IMG/VR virus record: IMGVR_UViG_3300009079_000075
Coordinates: 1 to 31,174 of that record
Length of the DNA stretch: 31,174 nucleotides
Strand: one strand, 5' to 3'
Source: a virus
The stretch's first letter is position 1; every line of letters starts with the position of its first letter. Below are positions 1 through 7,707 of this stretch, in pieces. The notes under the pieces are model-generated. The model had not been told where the DNA came from, made no database searches, and saw only the letters and a program-made list of their open reading frames with translations. The translations under genes were made by a program, and so were the position numbers.

Positions 1-141
1 AGAAATAATTCACCTGATGTTATTGACCGGAACGAGCTGGTAGTTGATATATACATCAAGCCCACTCGCGCTGCAGAATTCATCTTGGTGAACTTCTACG
101 CTACTAGAACTGGTCAAGACTTCAGCGAATTAGTGTCGTAA
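1..141 (+). CDS. Tail sheath protein, C-terminal fragment (gp18-type)
   Basis: This is the open 5' edge of the window; only the last 46 residues and a TAA stop are present. The fragment contains VVDIYIKPTRAAEFILVNF followed by ATRTG. That is the typical C-terminal strand and 'KPTRAAEFI' signature of contractile phage tail sheath proteins, whose C-terminal arm links neighbouring subunits around the tube. The tail tube gene follows 26 bases downstream, as gene 19 follows gene 18 in T4. The identification rests on this short motif and on the gene order, and the rest of the gene lies outside the window. Confidence 0.85.
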   Translation, partial: RNNSPDVIDRNELVVDIYIKPTRAAEFILVNFYATRTGQDFSELVS

Positions 142-142
142 G

Positions 143-150
143 ACTAAATA
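143..150 (+). promoter_or_regulatory. Putative T4-type late promoter (ACTAAATA) for tail tube gene
   Basis: The octamer ACTAAATA differs from the T4 late consensus TATAAATA at the first and third bases only. It lies directly after the sheath stop codon. With T4 geometry (start about 6 nt past the octamer), RNA would begin near 156, a leader of about 12 nt. Inferred from motif and position only. Confidence 0.5.
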
Positions 151-153
151 ATT

Positions 154-159
154 AGGAGG
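154..159 (+). promoter_or_regulatory. Strong Shine-Dalgarno site (AGGAGG) of tail tube gene
   Basis: AGGAGG ends 8 nt before the ATG at 168. It is the only canonical, well-spaced ribosome binding site seen in front of a gene in this window. It fixes the start of the tube gene and fits the need for very high expression of a protein used in more than a hundred copies per virion. Confidence 0.85.
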
Positions 160-167
160 ACAAATTT

Positions 168-716
168 ATGCCAGACGTAAGACAAACAATATCAGATTTC
201 TACAGAGTCGCGCAGGAGAGAGATTTCAGTCGTGATTTCCAGTTCAGAGTACTTAATATTCAAAGCGCAGACGGATCATTTTCTATAACAGAAGATGATC
301 TAGTGTACGCCAAGGGAGGTAGTATTCCTGGTAGGACAATAAATGTATCTGAGATACCTTACATGGGTCTCAACTTCAGGGTTCCTGGAGGAGCGACTTA
401 CGCAGGTGAGTACAGCTTATCATTCTACAGTGACCGAGTTGATAGCTTGAGGACATTACTATTAAACTGGACCCGTGATACATTCGATGATGCTACTAGT
501 ACAGGTAATTATTTCATAGCGAAAGAGACGTCAATTGTCGACCTAGTACAGCTAGACACACAATTGAATCGTGTTAGTCAGTTTACACTCGTCGGAGCTT
601 TTCCAATCAGTGTTGGTGATGTTGGATATGATCCTTCAGGAAATGGTGCCCCGGTTGAATTTGAAGTCAATCTTGGTTATCAGTATGTTCGAAGCGAGAA
701 GTTTCAAACACTTTAA
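168..716 (+). CDS. 19: Tail tube protein (gp19-type)
   Basis: A 182-residue protein matching the T4 gp19 tail tube family in length (T4 gp19 is 163 residues) and pattern. The N-terminus has the DFYRVAQERDFSRDFQFRV segment. The middle has a PGRTINVSEIPYMGLNFRVPGGATY stretch, broken here as PGRTINVSEIPYMGLN then FRVPGGATY, and the end has FTLVGAFPISVGDVGYD before a final beta strand. These are hallmarks of the tube fold, in which hexameric rings stack into the channel for DNA and the tape measure. It follows the sheath gene, has the strongest ribosome binding site in the window, and is closed by an intrinsic terminator. That arrangement suggests a high-output unit for the most abundant tail proteins. 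Confidence 0.92.
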   Translation: MPDVRQTISDFYRVAQERDFSRDFQFRVLNIQSADGSFSITEDDLVYAKGGSIPGRTINVSEIPYMGLNFRVPGGATYAGEYSLSFYSDRVDSLRTLLLNWTRDTFDDATSTGNYFIAKETSIVDLVQLDTQLNRVSQFTLVGAFPISVGDVGYDPSGNGAPVEFEVNLGYQYVRSEKFQTL

Positions 717-742
717 TATTTCACCCAAACAATTAACAGAAG

Positions 743-767
743 AGCCGTATATATGTACGGCTTTTTT
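743..767 (+). terminator. Intrinsic terminator after tail tube gene
   Basis: AGCCGTA (743-749) and TACGGCT (756-762) form a perfect 7-bp GC-containing stem with a 6-nt loop, followed directly by a run of T (762-767). This is a textbook rho-independent terminator for rightward transcription. It separates the tube transcript from the baseplate block, so gene 794 needs its own promoter. Confidence 0.9.
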
Positions 768-777
768 GTGTTTACAT

Positions 778-785
778 ATTAAATA
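778..785 (+). promoter_or_regulatory. Possible late promoter (ATTAAATA) for baseplate block
   Basis: ATTAAATA is a weaker match to TATAAATA. It lies 11 nt downstream of the terminator and 8 nt before the ATG at 794. The terminator makes a promoter here necessary for any transcript starting from this gene. With T4 geometry, RNA would start near 791, a leader of about 3 nt. No Shine-Dalgarno is visible. Confidence 0.4.
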
Positions 786-793
786 CTTGTACA

Positions 794-1915
794 ATGTTAG
801 ATGATATACGTAGAGTCGGTGAGAAAATTGATGGTCTGTTAGGTACAGATATATTTCCATTTAATTACCCATTCGGATTCAATGAAAACTTCTTACAACA
901 CATGGCGAAATGGGAATTCGCAATACCTAATAAATTTTTATGGCTTGTTAATATAGAGAGTGCTGCTAATTTATCAACCAACCGTAACTTTAGTGTTGGT
1001 GACCCTATACCAGATTATATCAACAGTGCTAGCATGAGAGTATATGAACCAGGAGACAATGGACAACACGCTGGTGGACCTGAAGGAGCACCATCATACT
1101 CAAAGGGCTGGGATATTGATCAATCTAAAAAGGAGATAACAGCATCAACATACATGCGCACCGGTGGTCAGCATGGATGTATTTTAGCACAAGGTGCAAT
1201 ACTACCTGGCGAGCAATATGAAGTTAGAGATGTGGCTATAAACAATAACATGGGTTTCCTCCCAGGTAAGGTTGGCGGTAATCGTAGTGGTATGGCTCCA
1301 TTGGTATTACAGTGGAGAGAGACTAACAGAAGTTTTGTTGATACTGTCATAAGACCTTGGGTGATACTAACATCACATATAGGTCTAGCTGCAAGACCTC
1401 CTACAGATGGTAGATGTGTGAAGGCCAATATAAGCATTGTACAACTAGCAAAGACATATCAATACACACCATTAGTTGAGCGCAAAATCTGGCGATTTTA
1501 TAATTGTGTACCTGTTAGCATAAACACGAATGAGCTGACGTATCAAGACGGTAATAACTTTGATATATACACAACACAGTGGCACTACACACACTATACA
1601 ATTGAATCAATTCCTGATAGAGACATGGGAGCTGAGTTGGGTAAGGAGGGATTCAAGCGGTTTGTGTCTGACATGGCTACAAAATTATTGGCCAAATCTA
1701 GAAGCTTCAGAAAATTACAAAATACAATAAGTAAGGTTGAGCGGTTTGTTGACAAAGCTAATAATATAAAGAAAAAAGTCAATAAAGTGTTGGGTGCATT
1801 GGGTAGTTTTGGTAAGAGCTCTAGAGTTTCTGGGAGACAGAACGTCTTACTACCATCTAGAGGTCGTTCCGCTAATGCATCTTTCAGATCTGACCGTGAT
1901 CCACCAGGTGAATAA
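794..1915 (+). CDS. 54: Baseplate tail-tube initiator (gp54-like)
   Basis: A 373-residue protein. Around residues 229-270 the segment RFYNCVPVSINTNELTYQDGN, split here as RFYNCVPVSIN and TNELTYQDGN, followed by a WHYTHYTI strand, resembles the C-terminal tube-fold signature of T4 gp54 (GCIPISVSAPELSYDGDN then FDVTFAYRVM). gp54 sits on the baseplate hub and starts polymerisation of the tail tube, and it has the same fold as gp19. The T4 protein is 320 residues; this one adds a basic, Arg/Ser-rich tail (about 335-373) after a Lys-rich helical stretch. The stop codon overlaps the next start in TAATG, indicating translational coupling. The recognition comes from remembered family sequence, not a database search. 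Confidence 0.7.
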   Translation: MLDDIRRVGEKIDGLLGTDIFPFNYPFGFNENFLQHMAKWEFAIPNKFLWLVNIESAANLSTNRNFSVGDPIPDYINSASMRVYEPGDNGQHAGGPEGAPSYSKGWDIDQSKKEITASTYMRTGGQHGCILAQGAILPGEQYEVRDVAINNNMGFLPGKVGGNRSGMAPLVLQWRETNRSFVDTVIRPWVILTSHIGLAARPPTDGRCVKANISIVQLAKTYQYTPLVERKIWRFYNCVPVSINTNELTYQDGNNFDIYTTQWHYTHYTIESIPDRDMGAELGKEGFKRFVSDMATKLLAKSRSFRKLQNTISKVERFVDKANNIKKKVNKVLGALGSFGKSSRVSGRQNVLLPSRGRSANASFRSDRDPPGE

Positions 1916-2817
1916 TGTCTACACGTTTTACATTTCAAATATATCTACCCACACAAGAGAAGTATCATAGATTCCAAACTTTTGACAGCTGCTCGCATGT
2001 AGCATTAGCAAAATATATACAGAATAATGACGATTCCATGGTAGTTGATACATTTAAGTATATAATTAAAACGAGCTGCATAGATGACATCGATGTTGAA
2101 TCGATTTCAATCATTGATATTTTTTGTATATTGTTGAATTTGCGTATCATGAGCATTTCACAACTGTATGAATATGATGGTGTGACACAGACTGACAAAG
2201 AGCGTATCAAGCAGACCCAGAAGTTGGATTTATATGATGTGTTGGATCTGGTAACTAATTTTGAAACAGAATATATAACTCGAATCGACACCAACTTGGG
2301 ATATTCTGTGAGTTTGAAGACACCACGACACTTAATGATAGAATCAGTGGAGGATCTAGTGATAGACATGCTAGACACAATAGAGATAGAGGGTAAACAA
2401 CACAACCTGAGTAAGTTATCATGTTCACAAAAGGAATCAATTCTAGATTCGCTTCCCGGGGATCTGCTACCGGAAATAATTAGCTATATAAAGTTGATGG
2501 ATGCGAAATATCGCATAAAAGTTTTTAAGAATACAGCAGATACTGAATTAAACTCAATTGAATTGAAGCTGTTTGATAATAGTATGTATAATTTTCTCAA
2601 GGCTATGTTCAATTGTAATTTACAAGAACAATATTACATACGATATCTCATGGTAAAGCAGTTGAGATTTACATTGAGTGATGTTGAGAACCTATCACCA
2701 ATAGATACACAAAATTATATAAATCTATTCAGAGAAGAACTAGAGGAGCAAAGAAAAGCACAAGAAAAACAATCCGGAGAACCTAAAACATCAATGGCGT
2801 TACCCTCTCCCGGATAG
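1915..2817 (+). CDS. Baseplate hub assembly protein, gp26/gp51-type (first copy)
   Basis: A 300-residue protein beginning with FTFQIYLPTQEKYHRF and followed by an alpha-helical core with FCILLNLRIMSIS (about residues 70-82). The layout (N-terminal LPT strand, Lys/Tyr contact, Cys, then an 'LLxLR' helix) matches the T4 gp26/gp51 baseplate family, small proteins that assist hub assembly and are not all kept in the virion. It overlaps the previous stop by one base (TAATG), with a weak AGGTG upstream. A second protein of the same layout follows, then the tape measure gene. This resembles the T4 cluster 26-51-27-28-29. The C-terminal 30 residues are polar and probably disordered. Which of gp26 or gp51 it corresponds to cannot be told. 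Confidence 0.6.
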   Translation: MSTRFTFQIYLPTQEKYHRFQTFDSCSHVALAKYIQNNDDSMVVDTFKYIIKTSCIDDIDVESISIIDIFCILLNLRIMSISQLYEYDGVTQTDKERIKQTQKLDLYDVLDLVTNFETEYITRIDTNLGYSVSLKTPRHLMIESVEDLVIDMLDTIEIEGKQHNLSKLSCSQKESILDSLPGDLLPEIISYIKLMDAKYRIKVFKNTADTELNSIELKLFDNSMYNFLKAMFNCNLQEQYYIRYLMVKQLRFTLSDVENLSPIDTQNYINLFREELEEQRKAQEKQSGEPKTSMALPSPG

Positions 2818-2853
2818 ATGGAGTAGATGTAGTTGAAAAACTATATGTTTGGT

Positions 2854-2861
2854 GATAAATA
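2854..2861 (+). promoter_or_regulatory. T4-type late promoter (GATAAATA)
   Basis: GATAAATA matches seven of eight bases of the T4 late consensus. It lies in the 49-base gap before the second gp26/gp51-type gene. With T4 spacing, RNA would start at 2867, which is the A of an in-frame ATG. Confidence 0.6.
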
Positions 2862-2866
2862 TGTAC

Positions 2867-3691
2867 ATGACCGACGAGGAACAAGTTGAATTACAACAGA
2901 ATGTTGAAGCAAAAGCTGGATTCAAAGAAATACTATCAAGTATAGATGATCTAAACCGCAAGAATTTAGTATCTGTATATATACCCACATTCAATGAGAG
3001 TGTCATGTTCAAGCCATTAACTGTAAAGCAACAAAAAATGATATTATCGAGCGGAGTTGATATGGAGGTTGAAAATCTGTCATTCAACAACACATTGAAT
3101 GATATAATACTTGAAAATTGCTTGTCTGGTAAGGATAGTATAAAGACTATTGATAAACCACTCATAGTATTACAATTACGTCAACAAACAATAGGTGATA
3201 AGCTGGTGGTTGAGGAGGATGACAAGAAATACACAATAGATCTTAAAGATCACATCGATACAGTCAAGTCAACCATTCCTGATGAAGTAGAGCAAAAATT
3301 TAGTGTGAATGTTGGTCCAGTTACAATTACTGGTGAAGTACCATGTCTAAAGGCTGATACAAAATACAACAAACAGTTCACGAAGAGTGTAAAAAAGAAT
3401 AAAACTGGACAGCAACTAAACTTAACAGATGTAGTTGGTGATATATTTGTTCATGAGATGGTGAAATATGTGAAGCAGATAAAGATACATGATCAGATTG
3501 TTGATTTAGATGAAAGCTTAAGTGTTTTACAAACCATAGAGGTGTTTGAAAATTTACCAATGTCAATAACATCAACATTAGCTGACAAAATTAAAGAACT
3601 GCGTGAAATCGAGCAAAAGTCACTATCTAATGACTCACTACCGGAAGATGTGCAAATAGGTATTGATGCAGGTTTGTTCACATCCGGATAA
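2867..3691 (+). CDS. Baseplate hub assembly protein, gp26/gp51-type (second copy)
   Basis: From ATG 2867 (MTDEEQVELQQ) the protein has 274 residues. An in-frame ATG at 2861 and a TTG at 2849 give longer forms. The late octamer at 2854-2861 overlaps those starts and predicts RNA beginning at 2867, so the shortest form is preferred. SVYIPTFNESVMFKPLTVKQQ is given here in pieces: SVYIPTFNES then VMFKPLTVKQQ. It fits the 'LPT...KPLT' N-terminal signature of the T4 gp26/gp51 baseplate family, with a following Cys and an LQLR helix laid out as in the preceding gene. The two neighbours therefore look like diverged paralogues. Just upstream of the tape measure, such proteins probably act as hub assembly or tape-measure chaperones, by analogy with T4. 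Confidence 0.6.
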   Translation: MTDEEQVELQQNVEAKAGFKEILSSIDDLNRKNLVSVYIPTFNESVMFKPLTVKQQKMILSSGVDMEVENLSFNNTLNDIILENCLSGKDSIKTIDKPLIVLQLRQQTIGDKLVVEEDDKKYTIDLKDHIDTVKSTIPDEVEQKFSVNVGPVTITGEVPCLKADTKYNKQFTKSVKKNKTGQQLNLTDVVGDIFVHEMVKYVKQIKIHDQIVDLDESLSVLQTIEVFENLPMSITSTLADKIKELREIEQKSLSNDSLPEDVQIGIDAGLFTSG

Positions 3692-3702
3692 AGTAAACAG
3701 TG

Positions 3703-3722
3703 GGTCATAAATATTTATGACC
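3703..3722 (+). promoter_or_regulatory. Late promoter (CATAAATA, 3706-3713) inside a perfect 20-bp palindrome
   Basis: GGTCATAAATATTTATGACC is a perfect inverted repeat centred between 3712 and 3713. It holds a late octamer on each strand (CATAAATA reading right at 3706-3713, and its mirror reading left). It lies immediately before the tape measure ATG at 3724. The rightward copy predicts RNA starting near 3719, a leader of about 5 nt. Confidence 0.6.
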
Positions 3723-3723
3723 A

Positions 3724-6700
3724 ATGGAAGAAAACATAGGAAAGTTAATTGATTCATTAACTGAGCTAGTAAGAGAGCTCAGAGATAAATCCACAGGATC
3801 TGCTGTAGAAGATCAAAGAAAGGATGACGGCTTCTTTGATCCTAATAAAGAAAAGAATAAAGAGCAGCAGGACTTAGCCGATAAAATAACCAAAGGCATA
3901 AAGGATAATGATGATGAGTCTGAAAGAAGTAGAAACAACAAGAAACAGCCTAGAAAGATCTTAGATAAGGTCACATCTGTTAAGATTGTTGATATCGATA
4001 AGAAGGTGTTGAGTAAGTTATCAAGCATCATACCAAGTAGTAATATGAAGAGTAAGATAGATGATGATAAAAAGAAGGCCAACCCGAAAGGCTTCAAGGA
4101 TATTTTAAAAACATTAGGTTTAGGTGCATTAGCTTTAGTTATAGCTCCTATCGTCACGTTGGTGACCTCCTTTCAAACAATTGCGAAGCAAGCATGGTTC
4201 TTATCTCTAAAGAAACTTGTAACAGAGAGTAAGTTTTGGGGCGCGATCAAGAGCTTCGCAGGTACAATCAAAAGCTTTTTTGGTGGTTTGGGTGCTAAGT
4301 TTCCTGTGCTTGGGAGTATCTTCGGAAAAGTTGGAGGTGTGCTCGGCAAGGTGCTCGGCACAATAAAAAGTGTAGGTGGTACAATCTTTAATCTGATACA
4401 AAAGACAAAAATTTACACTGTAGCTGAAAAGATTGGTAAATTTATTGGCAATATATTCGCTCCAATTATAATATTATGGGGCGCTGTCAAGACAGTGATG
4501 GGTGCTATCGAAGGTTACAATGAGGATGGAATTGCAGGTGCAATCAAAGGTGGGATCAACGCTCTGTTCGACTTCATGGTAGGAGATCTTGCTAAGTTGA
4601 TAGCGGCAATACCAGCGTGGATTTTAGAAAAAATTGGTTTGAAAAATATGGCCGGTGCCTTAACCAAAGGAGTTGATGGTATAATACAGAGTCTTAAAGA
4701 TTTGGTTGGTGGTTTGGTAGATACTGTTGTTGGTGTTTTTACTTTTGATAAAGAAAGAATTCTCAAGGGAATCGGCGGGCTTATGGATGGTCAGGTTGAT
4801 CTAGTGGGGTGGGTTTTGGGTATGGCTATTGACCCGGCTATAAATTTCTTGAAAGATGTATTCAAATGGGGAGATCCAGGTGTACCATTCAGTTTCAAAG
4901 AGGATGTTGTGGATCCAGCCTGGAAAGCGGTTAAGGATTGGTTTAACAAGATATTATCATTCGGCGACACAGCAGATGGTGGGTGGTCGTTACTCAAGTT
5001 CGTCAATAATGTAGAACAAAAAATAAAAGACTTTTTCATTGGAATGTTCACTTGGGCATTCACTGCTGGGGCAACAAAGCAAGGTGAATGGAGCTTGACT
5101 ACGTTCATAGGTACAGTATTTGAGGATGTGAAGGCGTGGTTAGTGAGTATGTTCAGTTGGGTTAATCTAGATCCGGTGTGGTCGTTAAAGGATGCAGTTA
5201 CAAAAACATGGAACAATGTAAAAACATGGTTCACAAGTCTAATATCATGGTCAGAGACCGACATGTCTGCAGGAGTTGAGGATGGATTCATCATTAGCTC
5301 TGTCAAAGGTGTGGTTTTGACTATAAAGATGTGGTTTGACAAACTATTAACATTCGATAGTGCAGAATCAACAATAACAAGCCTGATAAACATTAAAACA
5401 TGGTTACCGAATCTTGTCACAACCGGATTGGGTAAAATATCTGAATGGTTCTTGAGATTATTTGGCTTTGATGAACAAGCGGATACCGTTAAGGAGTGGA
5501 ATGATAAATTTTCGATTGGCTCTCTTGTAGTGGGTGCTGTAAGTGCGGCTTGGGAATGGGTTTCGAGTAAATTTCATGATGCTAGTAAATTATATGCAGA
5601 AAAGTGGGATGAAGTCGCGAAGGGGTTCAAGGATGTAGGAGAGTTTATATGGAGTGGTGTGTCAGGTGCTTGGAATTGGTTGAAAGAATTATGGGATAAC
5701 CCGAAAAAGATAATTGAAGATGGATGGAATCGAGCAGCATCTGGTGTCAGTTCGATCGGTGATTGGATTTGGAATAACATCAAAGACACGTGGAGTTGGT
5801 TTAAAGGTTTATGGTCCAGTGCCAGTGAAACACTCGAGCGTGGTTGGAATCAAGCAACCGCGGGTGTAACCGACGTGGGCAGTTGGATTTCAAGCAATAT
5901 CACGAGCGCATGGAGTTGGTTTGAAGGTTTGTGGATTGATACTAAAAAATCCTTCGAAGATGGTTGGAATAATTTGACGGGCAGTGTGAGTGACGTGGGT
6001 AGTTGGATTTGGAGTAAAATAAAAGATGTGTGGAGTTGGTTTGAGGGTTTGTGGTCCAGTGCTAGTGAGTCACTCAAGCGTGGCTGGAATGGTTTAACAC
6101 AAGGTGTTACTAATGTGGGTAGTTGGATCTGGAGTAACATTAAAGGTGTGTGGAGTTGGTTTGATGGTGTGTGGTCCGATGCGAAGAAGACTCTCAAGGA
6201 TGGCTGGAATCAAGCAACTACAGGAGTCACTGATGTGGGTAGTTGGATTTGGAGTAAAATGAAGGTTGTGTGGAGTTGGCTTGAAGATATATGGACTGAT
6301 CCTGTAAAATCACTTAAGGATGGTTGGAGTGGTTTAACACAAGGTGTTACTAATGTGGGTAGTTGGATTTGGAGTAGAGTGAAGACTGCAATGGATTACT
6401 TAATCACACTATTACCTGTGGACATGAGTGCTTCGATTAGAACAGGGTGGGCATCTATATTCGGAACGGAAGGTATTGGATCATTTCTTAGTAACAGGAT
6501 CGCTGCCATTGGTGATTGGTTTACAGAAACGTTCGGAAACTTGAAAAAGAGTTTAGTTACAGCAACTCCAGCGTGGGTAAAGAATCCTGGTGAATTTATA
6601 ATGAGTAAGTTACAACCCGTATTTGACTTCTTTCATGAGTTGTTTGATTTTGAAAAACATATCTTTAAGATAAAGCAGTACGCGAATTCTAAACTACCTG

Positions 6701-7695
6701 ATATGTTAAAAATGGATTTAGGTCCAGATAAGGCTCAAATGGTCAAATCTGCAGTTATGAAATCAGAGAAATCTTCTGGAGCTGAGACTTTTGGGAAGGA
6801 CACCATGCGATATATATCTGCCAACATGAAATGGCATGAGCTCACTGGTGATGAATACCGACAGACTAGATCAGTAGATATGGCTAAAGCGGCTGTTCAG
6901 AAAAAATTCGGAAATGACCTCACATCAATCGATGTAAACGAACTGAAGAAGGTCGCTAGTGCGTTGACAAATGATAATTCAACCTCTTCACGATTATTAT
7001 TAAAAGAGGTGGAAAAAGTTTTTGAGAATAAATTTGAGTTTGACAAAAAACAAAATATGAAGCTAGCTGCAGATTCTAAAATACTCAAAGAATCTATAGC
7101 CGCATATGAGCGTGGAGAGAAACCACCCATGTTAGTGGATGTCCAAAAGGTGATTGATACCAAACCGATTGACCAACCACCTTCTAGAACTATAGAGCAA
7201 AATAAAATTTTGCTTGACTCCATCTCGCGGATGAACACAAATTCAACCACACCAGTGGTTTCTAGTGTTAATATAAGCCCATGGGAAGGCAAATTGGATT
7301 TGGGACCCACCATACAACGTGGTATTGAGCCGCAACCGGTTGAGAGTAATAATAGGTGGAATCAATTACAAGCATCAAGTGCTAAGATTGAGCTCAACAA
7401 AGGCATTCAGGATCGAGTGTTGGACAATCAGAGACAGCAATCACCAGCAGTACAAAAAACAGACAAGACTGGCGCCGAACTTAATAAGAAGATGGATATG
7501 ATGGTCAAAGCCATGACTGAGAGCATCGAAACACAGAAGCAAACACTCGAGGTACTACAACAAGGTAAGAATGAGCCTGCTGGAAGTACCGTCGTGAATA
7601 GTGGTGGTAATTCAACTACTGTAAACAATATAACAACACAGTCTGATATAATGACGTTTCGCAACCAAGTACTGTCTAGATTACACAACAAATGA
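3724..7695 (+). CDS. Tape measure protein (gp29-equivalent)
   Basis: A 1323-residue protein, the only candidate for the tail-length ruler. The first 120 residues are highly charged. A hydrophobic segment covers about 123-155 (LGLGALALVIAPIVTLVTS) and a longer Ala/Gly/Ile-rich one about 243-315, as expected for a tape measure that threads the tube and enters the host membrane. Residues about 388-596 hold loosely repeated units ending in 'K.WF..L..F/W'. Residues 626-893 hold seven Trp-rich 40-residue repeats. The C-terminus is polar with a helical segment near 1257-1285. It sits between the gp26/gp51-type genes and the gp48-like gene, the place of gene 29 in T4, but is more than twice the length of gp29 (590). 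At roughly 1.5 angstrom per residue, an alpha-helical ruler would span near 200 nm. Confidence 0.88.
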   Translation: MEENIGKLIDSLTELVRELRDKSTGSAVEDQRKDDGFFDPNKEKNKEQQDLADKITKGIKDNDDESERSRNNKKQPRKILDKVTSVKIVDIDKKVLSKLSSIIPSSNMKSKIDDDKKKANPKGFKDILKTLGLGALALVIAPIVTLVTSFQTIAKQAWFLSLKKLVTESKFWGAIKSFAGTIKSFFGGLGAKFPVLGSIFGKVGGVLGKVLGTIKSVGGTIFNLIQKTKIYTVAEKIGKFIGNIFAPIIILWGAVKTVMGAIEGYNEDGIAGAIKGGINALFDFMVGDLAKLIAAIPAWILEKIGLKNMAGALTKGVDGIIQSLKDLVGGLVDTVVGVFTFDKERILKGIGGLMDGQVDLVGWVLGMAIDPAINFLKDVFKWGDPGVPFSFKEDVVDPAWKAVKDWFNKILSFGDTADGGWSLLKFVNNVEQKIKDFFIGMFTWAFTAGATKQGEWSLTTFIGTVFEDVKAWLVSMFSWVNLDPVWSLKDAVTKTWNNVKTWFTSLISWSETDMSAGVEDGFIISSVKGVVLTIKMWFDKLLTFDSAESTITSLINIKTWLPNLVTTGLGKISEWFLRLFGFDEQADTVKEWNDKFSIGSLVVGAVSAAWEWVSSKFHDASKLYAEKWDEVAKGFKDVGEFIWSGVSGAWNWLKELWDNPKKIIEDGWNRAASGVSSIGDWIWNNIKDTWSWFKGLWSSASETLERGWNQATAGVTDVGSWISSNITSAWSWFEGLWIDTKKSFEDGWNNLTGSVSDVGSWIWSKIKDVWSWFEGLWSSASESLKRGWNGLTQGVTNVGSWIWSNIKGVWSWFDGVWSDAKKTLKDGWNQATTGVTDVGSWIWSKMKVVWSWLEDIWTDPVKSLKDGWSGLTQGVTNVGSWIWSRVKTAMDYLITLLPVDMSASIRTGWASIFGTEGIGSFLSNRIAAIGDWFTETFGNLKKSLVTATPAWVKNPGEFIMSKLQPVFDFFHELFDFEKHIFKIKQYANSKLPDMLKMDLGPDKAQMVKSAVMKSEKSSGAETFGKDTMRYISANMKWHELTGDEYRQTRSVDMAKAAVQKKFGNDLTSIDVNELKKVASALTNDNSTSSRLLLKEVEKVFENKFEFDKKQNMKLAADSKILKESIAAYERGEKPPMLVDVQKVIDTKPIDQPPSRTIEQNKILLDSISRMNTNSTTPVVSSVNISPWEGKLDLGPTIQRGIEPQPVESNNRWNQLQASSAKIELNKGIQDRVLDNQRQQSPAVQKTDKTGAELNKKMDMMVKAMTESIETQKQTLEVLQQGKNEPAGSTVVNSGGNSTTVNNITTQSDIMTFRNQVLSRLHNK
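5599..6390 (+). repeat. Seven tandem 120-bp repeats in the tape measure gene
   Basis: Units repeat at exactly 120 nt (40 residues): the Trp of the GWN-type motif falls at residues 628, 668, 708, 748, 788, 828 and 868. The consensus reads DGWN.A..GV.DVGSWIW followed by S.IK.VWSWFEGLWSSA. The first unit is the most diverged and the seventh breaks off near residue 893. Bases 6091-6128 and 6331-6368 are identical over 38 nt, two units apart, which indicates fairly recent duplication or exchange between units. Confidence 0.92.
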
Positions 7696-7707
7696 TAAGT
7701 AATATCG

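Noticed and set aside
636-860. Minus-strand frame of 74 codons across the tube-gene end and the terminator
   Set aside because: It overlaps the tail tube gene, crosses the terminator and the start of the next gene, and has no promoter, ribosome site or recognisable content.
4791-5420. 209-codon minus-strand frame inside the tape measure gene
   Set aside because: It is fully antisense to a well-supported gene. Its composition reflects the reverse of the Trp/Lys-rich sense frame, and no start signals precede it.
5850-6197. Minus-strand frame with internal repeats (NQLHT.LILLQIQLPT-type)
   Set aside because: The repeats are only the reverse complement of the tape measure's 120-bp units, so the pattern has no independent meaning.
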